A DNA stretch of 64,000 nucleotides from Rhodobacterales bacterium (GTDB taxonomy: Bacteria > Pseudomonadota > Alphaproteobacteria > Rhizobiales > Stappiaceae), in assembly GCA_008107755.1 (NCBI GenBank), contig VIRH01000072.1, positions 124,001 through 188,000 of the forward strand. The letters are read 5' to 3'. The notes under the pieces are model-generated. The model saw nothing but the letters and a program-made list of their open reading frames with translations. It was not told the origin of the DNA and ran no database searches. The first letter of the stretch is position 1; each line of letters begins with the position of its first letter. A program made the position numbers and the translations under genes. Below are positions 62,232 to 64,000 of this stretch, piece after piece.

Positions 62232-62277
62232 AGCCGCCCGGTGGCCTGGCTCCATGGAGAGCAGGCTTCGGGCGGCT
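62232..62277 (-). repeat. Nested stem-loop between binding-protein and permease genes
   Basis: Three stacked stems: AGCCGCCCG/CGGGCGGCT outside, GCCTG/CAGGC in the middle, and the CTCCATGGAG palindrome at the centre. It occupies most of the 116-base gap after the binding-protein stop. There is no T run, so it is more likely an mRNA-stability or attenuation element than a full terminator. Confidence 0.6.
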
Positions 62278-62293
62278 GGAGTGTGATCCCGGA

Positions 62294-63406
62294 TCAGGTA
62301 ATCGAACCGGAGACGCCTTCGATCAGGTAGTCGGTCTGGTCGAGAGCCGGCTCGTAGTTGTCGAAGCTTTCGCCCTCGGCGAGAAGCACCGAGCCGTCCT
62401 GTTTCTTGATCGGCCCGACAAAGATCGGCGCGCCGCCCTTGACCTCTTCGCGAGCCGCATCGGCGACGGCAATTGCCTGCTCCGTCGCTCCGGCGCCATA
62501 GGGCGTGTTCTGAACGAAGTCGACGTCGAAGCCGCCACCGGTGAAGTTCGGCAGGGGTTCTCCGGCAGCAAGGTCCGCGGCAAACATCTTGTAGATGGTT
62601 TCCCACTTGTATTCCGCACCGGTGATGAAGCCGTTGGGCGCAAGCGGCGCCTGGGAGGCATTGTGGCCGCAGCACTTGATGCCGCGGGACTCGGCGGTCT
62701 CGATCACCACCTTCGGTCCGTCAACATGACAGGTCAGCACGTCGCAGCCTGCGTCGACCAGAGCGTTGGCGGCTTCCGCCTCACGCACCGGCATCGACCA
62801 TTCGCCGGTGAAGATCACCTGTACGGTCGCGTCCGGATTGACCTTGCGCGCGCCCAGCAAAAAGGAGTTGATGTTGCGCAGGACGGTGCCGATGGGTTTC
62901 GCCGCGACGAAGCCGAGCTTGTTGGACGTGGTGGAAAGACCCGCGGCAATGCCGTCGATGTAGTGGGCCTGGTCGAGGTAGCCGAAGTAACTGCCCGCAT
63001 TCTTCGGATCGCCTTCGGTCCACAGCGGCGCGGCATGTCGAAACTCCACGTCCGGATATTTTGCGGCCAGATCCAGAACGAACGGCTTGTAGTAGCCGAA
63101 GGAGGTCGCGAAGATCATGTTGGCGCCGTCGAGATTGATCATCGACTCCATCGACTTCTCGACCGCGATGGTTTCGGGAACATTCTCTTCCTCGACGACG
63201 GTCACGCCGGGCACTTCTTTCAGGGCGGCGGCTGCAACCGCATGCGCCTGGTTCCAGCCGAAGTCGTCGCGCGGACCGACATAGACGATACCGACGGTCA
63301 GATCGGACGCATGAGCCAGTCGGGAGAGACCAGTACCCGAAAGCAGGGTGAGACCCGCAGCAGACGATTTCAGCAGGGTACGGCGAGAGAAATCAAGCTT
63401 AGACAT
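62294..63406 (-). CDS. BMP-family ABC importer substrate-binding protein (Tat-exported)
   Basis: 370 residues from the ATG at 63406 (GGAGGACGG ribosome site). Twin-arginine signal (FSRRTLLKSSAAG). BMP/Med family pattern: VGIVYVGPRDDFGWNQAHAVAAAAL, NMIFATSFGYYKPFVLDLAAKYPDVEF, GYLDQAHYIDGIAAGLSTTSNKLGFVAAKPIGTVLRNINSFLLGARKVNPDATVQVIFTGEW. Other BMP proteins bind nucleosides or related compounds. No lipobox was seen, so it is a soluble periplasmic form. First gene of the 53-63 kb cluster. Ligand unknown. Confidence 0.92.
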   Translation of the reverse strand: MSKLDFSRRTLLKSSAAGLTLLSGTGLSRLAHASDLTVGIVYVGPRDDFGWNQAHAVAAAALKEVPGVTVVEEENVPETIAVEKSMESMINLDGANMIFATSFGYYKPFVLDLAAKYPDVEFRHAAPLWTEGDPKNAGSYFGYLDQAHYIDGIAAGLSTTSNKLGFVAAKPIGTVLRNINSFLLGARKVNPDATVQVIFTGEWSMPVREAEAANALVDAGCDVLTCHVDGPKVVIETAESRGIKCCGHNASQAPLAPNGFITGAEYKWETIYKMFAADLAAGEPLPNFTGGGFDVDFVQNTPYGAGATEQAIAVADAAREEVKGGAPIFVGPIKKQDGSVLLAEGESFDNYEPALDQTDYLIEGVSGSIT

Positions 63407-63670
63407 TCCGTCCTCCATTATTAAGACGAAGGCGCGCCGTCTCCGGCCGCTTCGACTGGCCTCCTCGCTCTTCGGAGCAAGGCTTGTGCCAAAAGGTTTG
63501 TGGCGAACTTCCTTGGGTGTTCCTCTTTCAGGCTGATGGATACGTGCAATCGCGTGCCGGTTTCCTCACTCTGCGGCGAGGTCGCGTTGGGAATCTGCTG
63601 TGCAGGCCACCCGGCTTTGCTTAGCTTTTAATCAGAACTCCATATGATCAACTGACAGTCATTTTCCCGA

Positions 63671-64000
63671 TCAGGCACGTTTCGCCTTCACCGGCTCGTA
63701 GCTTGCGTCCAGTTTGTATTTCAGATAGTCGGCCCCGCTGATCGGCGGGTATTTCGCTGGCCGCGCCGCATCCATGCAGCCCGGCAGACAGGCGACGTCC
63801 GCATCCGGGTTCGGATCCAGGAAGAAGGCGATCGAGTAGCGCTCGCGTCCACTGGAATTGACAACGCGGTGCGGGGTCGAAACGTAGATATCGTTGGTCC
63901 AGCGCATCAGGCAGTCGCCGATGTTGCAGACGAAGGCCCCTTCGATCTTCGGCGCCTTCAGCCAGACCCCGTCCCTGCGCCGCACCTCCAGCCCGCCAAC
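63671..64000 (-). CDS. Isopenicillin-N-synthase-family 2OG-Fe(II) oxygenase, C-terminal part
   Basis: Open to the right edge; only the last 109 or so residues are present. The distal iron-binding His and the 2-oxoglutarate RxS motif are visible in STPHRVVNSSGRERYSIAFFLDPNPD, typical of IPNS-like dioxygenases. The start and the HxD motif lie beyond 64000. It is on the same strand as, and 264 bases upstream of, the BMP importer cluster. It may belong to the same pathway, but the 264-base gap could hold a promoter for the cluster. Confidence 0.85.
   Translation of the reverse strand, partial: VGGLEVRRRDGVWLKAPKIEGAFVCNIGDCLMRWTNDIYVSTPHRVVNSSGRERYSIAFFLDPNPDADVACLPGCMDAARPAKYPPISGADYLKYKLDASYEPVKAKRA

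Overview
The window is about 61% GC, densely coded DNA from a heterotrophic alphaproteobacterium. The mix of genes (three-gene glycine betaine ABC importer, BCCT carrier, TakP-type TRAP uptake, AtzE/AtzG/AtzH amidohydrolase genes, PAS-7 sensor kinases, SprA-related protease) and the style of the intergenic palindromic repeat suggest Hyphomicrobiales, most likely a marine Stappiaceae member (Roseibium/Labrenzia/Stappia type). That placement is inference from recall, not a database match. I see no rRNA, tRNA, phage, insertion sequence or CRISPR array; it reads as ordinary chromosome.

Layout. 1-6480: a partial MscS channel, a glyoxalase-like protein, an HXXEE-type membrane protein, a three-gene operon of unknown function (membrane-anchored TPR protein plus two small exported proteins) and a luciferase-like flavin oxidoreductase. 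6481-10328: an AT-rich control region, then proVWX for glycine betaine/proline betaine uptake, closed by a strong terminator. 10447-14265: a Cys-rich membrane protein of unknown function, a hybrid histidine kinase and an OmpR-type regulator. 14391-21665: a TRAP transporter (binding protein, long DctQ, and a DctM with an unusual C-terminal extension of about 320 residues) divergent from a Cache-domain kinase and a NarL-type regulator. 21735-31695: a class I amidotransferase, a DUF1007-NicO metal transporter fusion, a leucine-dehydrogenase-like enzyme, TetR and LysR regulators, a DUF2937-like protein, a WD40 protein with a His-rich COG0523 (CobW) GTPase, and an aminotransferase. 31833-36367: a PAS/GAF diguanylate cyclase, then a UspA protein paired with a BCCT osmolyte carrier. 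36490-47951: LacI regulator, OmpA-like lipoprotein, L,D-transpeptidase, EamA exporter, Ogt, ChrA, MarR, MFS, SprA-related protease, creatininase-family amidohydrolase and LysR. 48391-53090: a signalling block of periplasmic protein, chemoreceptor and GGDEF/EAL protein. 53136-63406: a compact minus-strand cluster of eleven genes, preceded at 63671-64000 by part of an isopenicillin-N-synthase-like oxygenase.

The most interesting locus is the 53-64 kb cluster. It joins a BMP-type (nucleoside-like) ABC importer to two cysteine hydrolases of the biuret/triuret/ureidoacrylate type, a formamidase, an AtzE amidase with its AtzG small subunit, an AtzH-like protein and a divergent 5-formyl-THF cyclo-ligase. 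The genes mostly touch or overlap. My inference is uptake and stepwise deamidation of a nitrogen-rich ureide or an oxidised purine/pyrimidine product, with one-carbon handling. This resembles parts of the cyanuric acid (atzEGH), oxalurate (hpxXYZ) and triuret (trtA) pathways but matches none of them exactly. Two osmolyte-uptake operons (proVWX and usp-BCCT) share an 11-base upstream motif, which may reflect common control.
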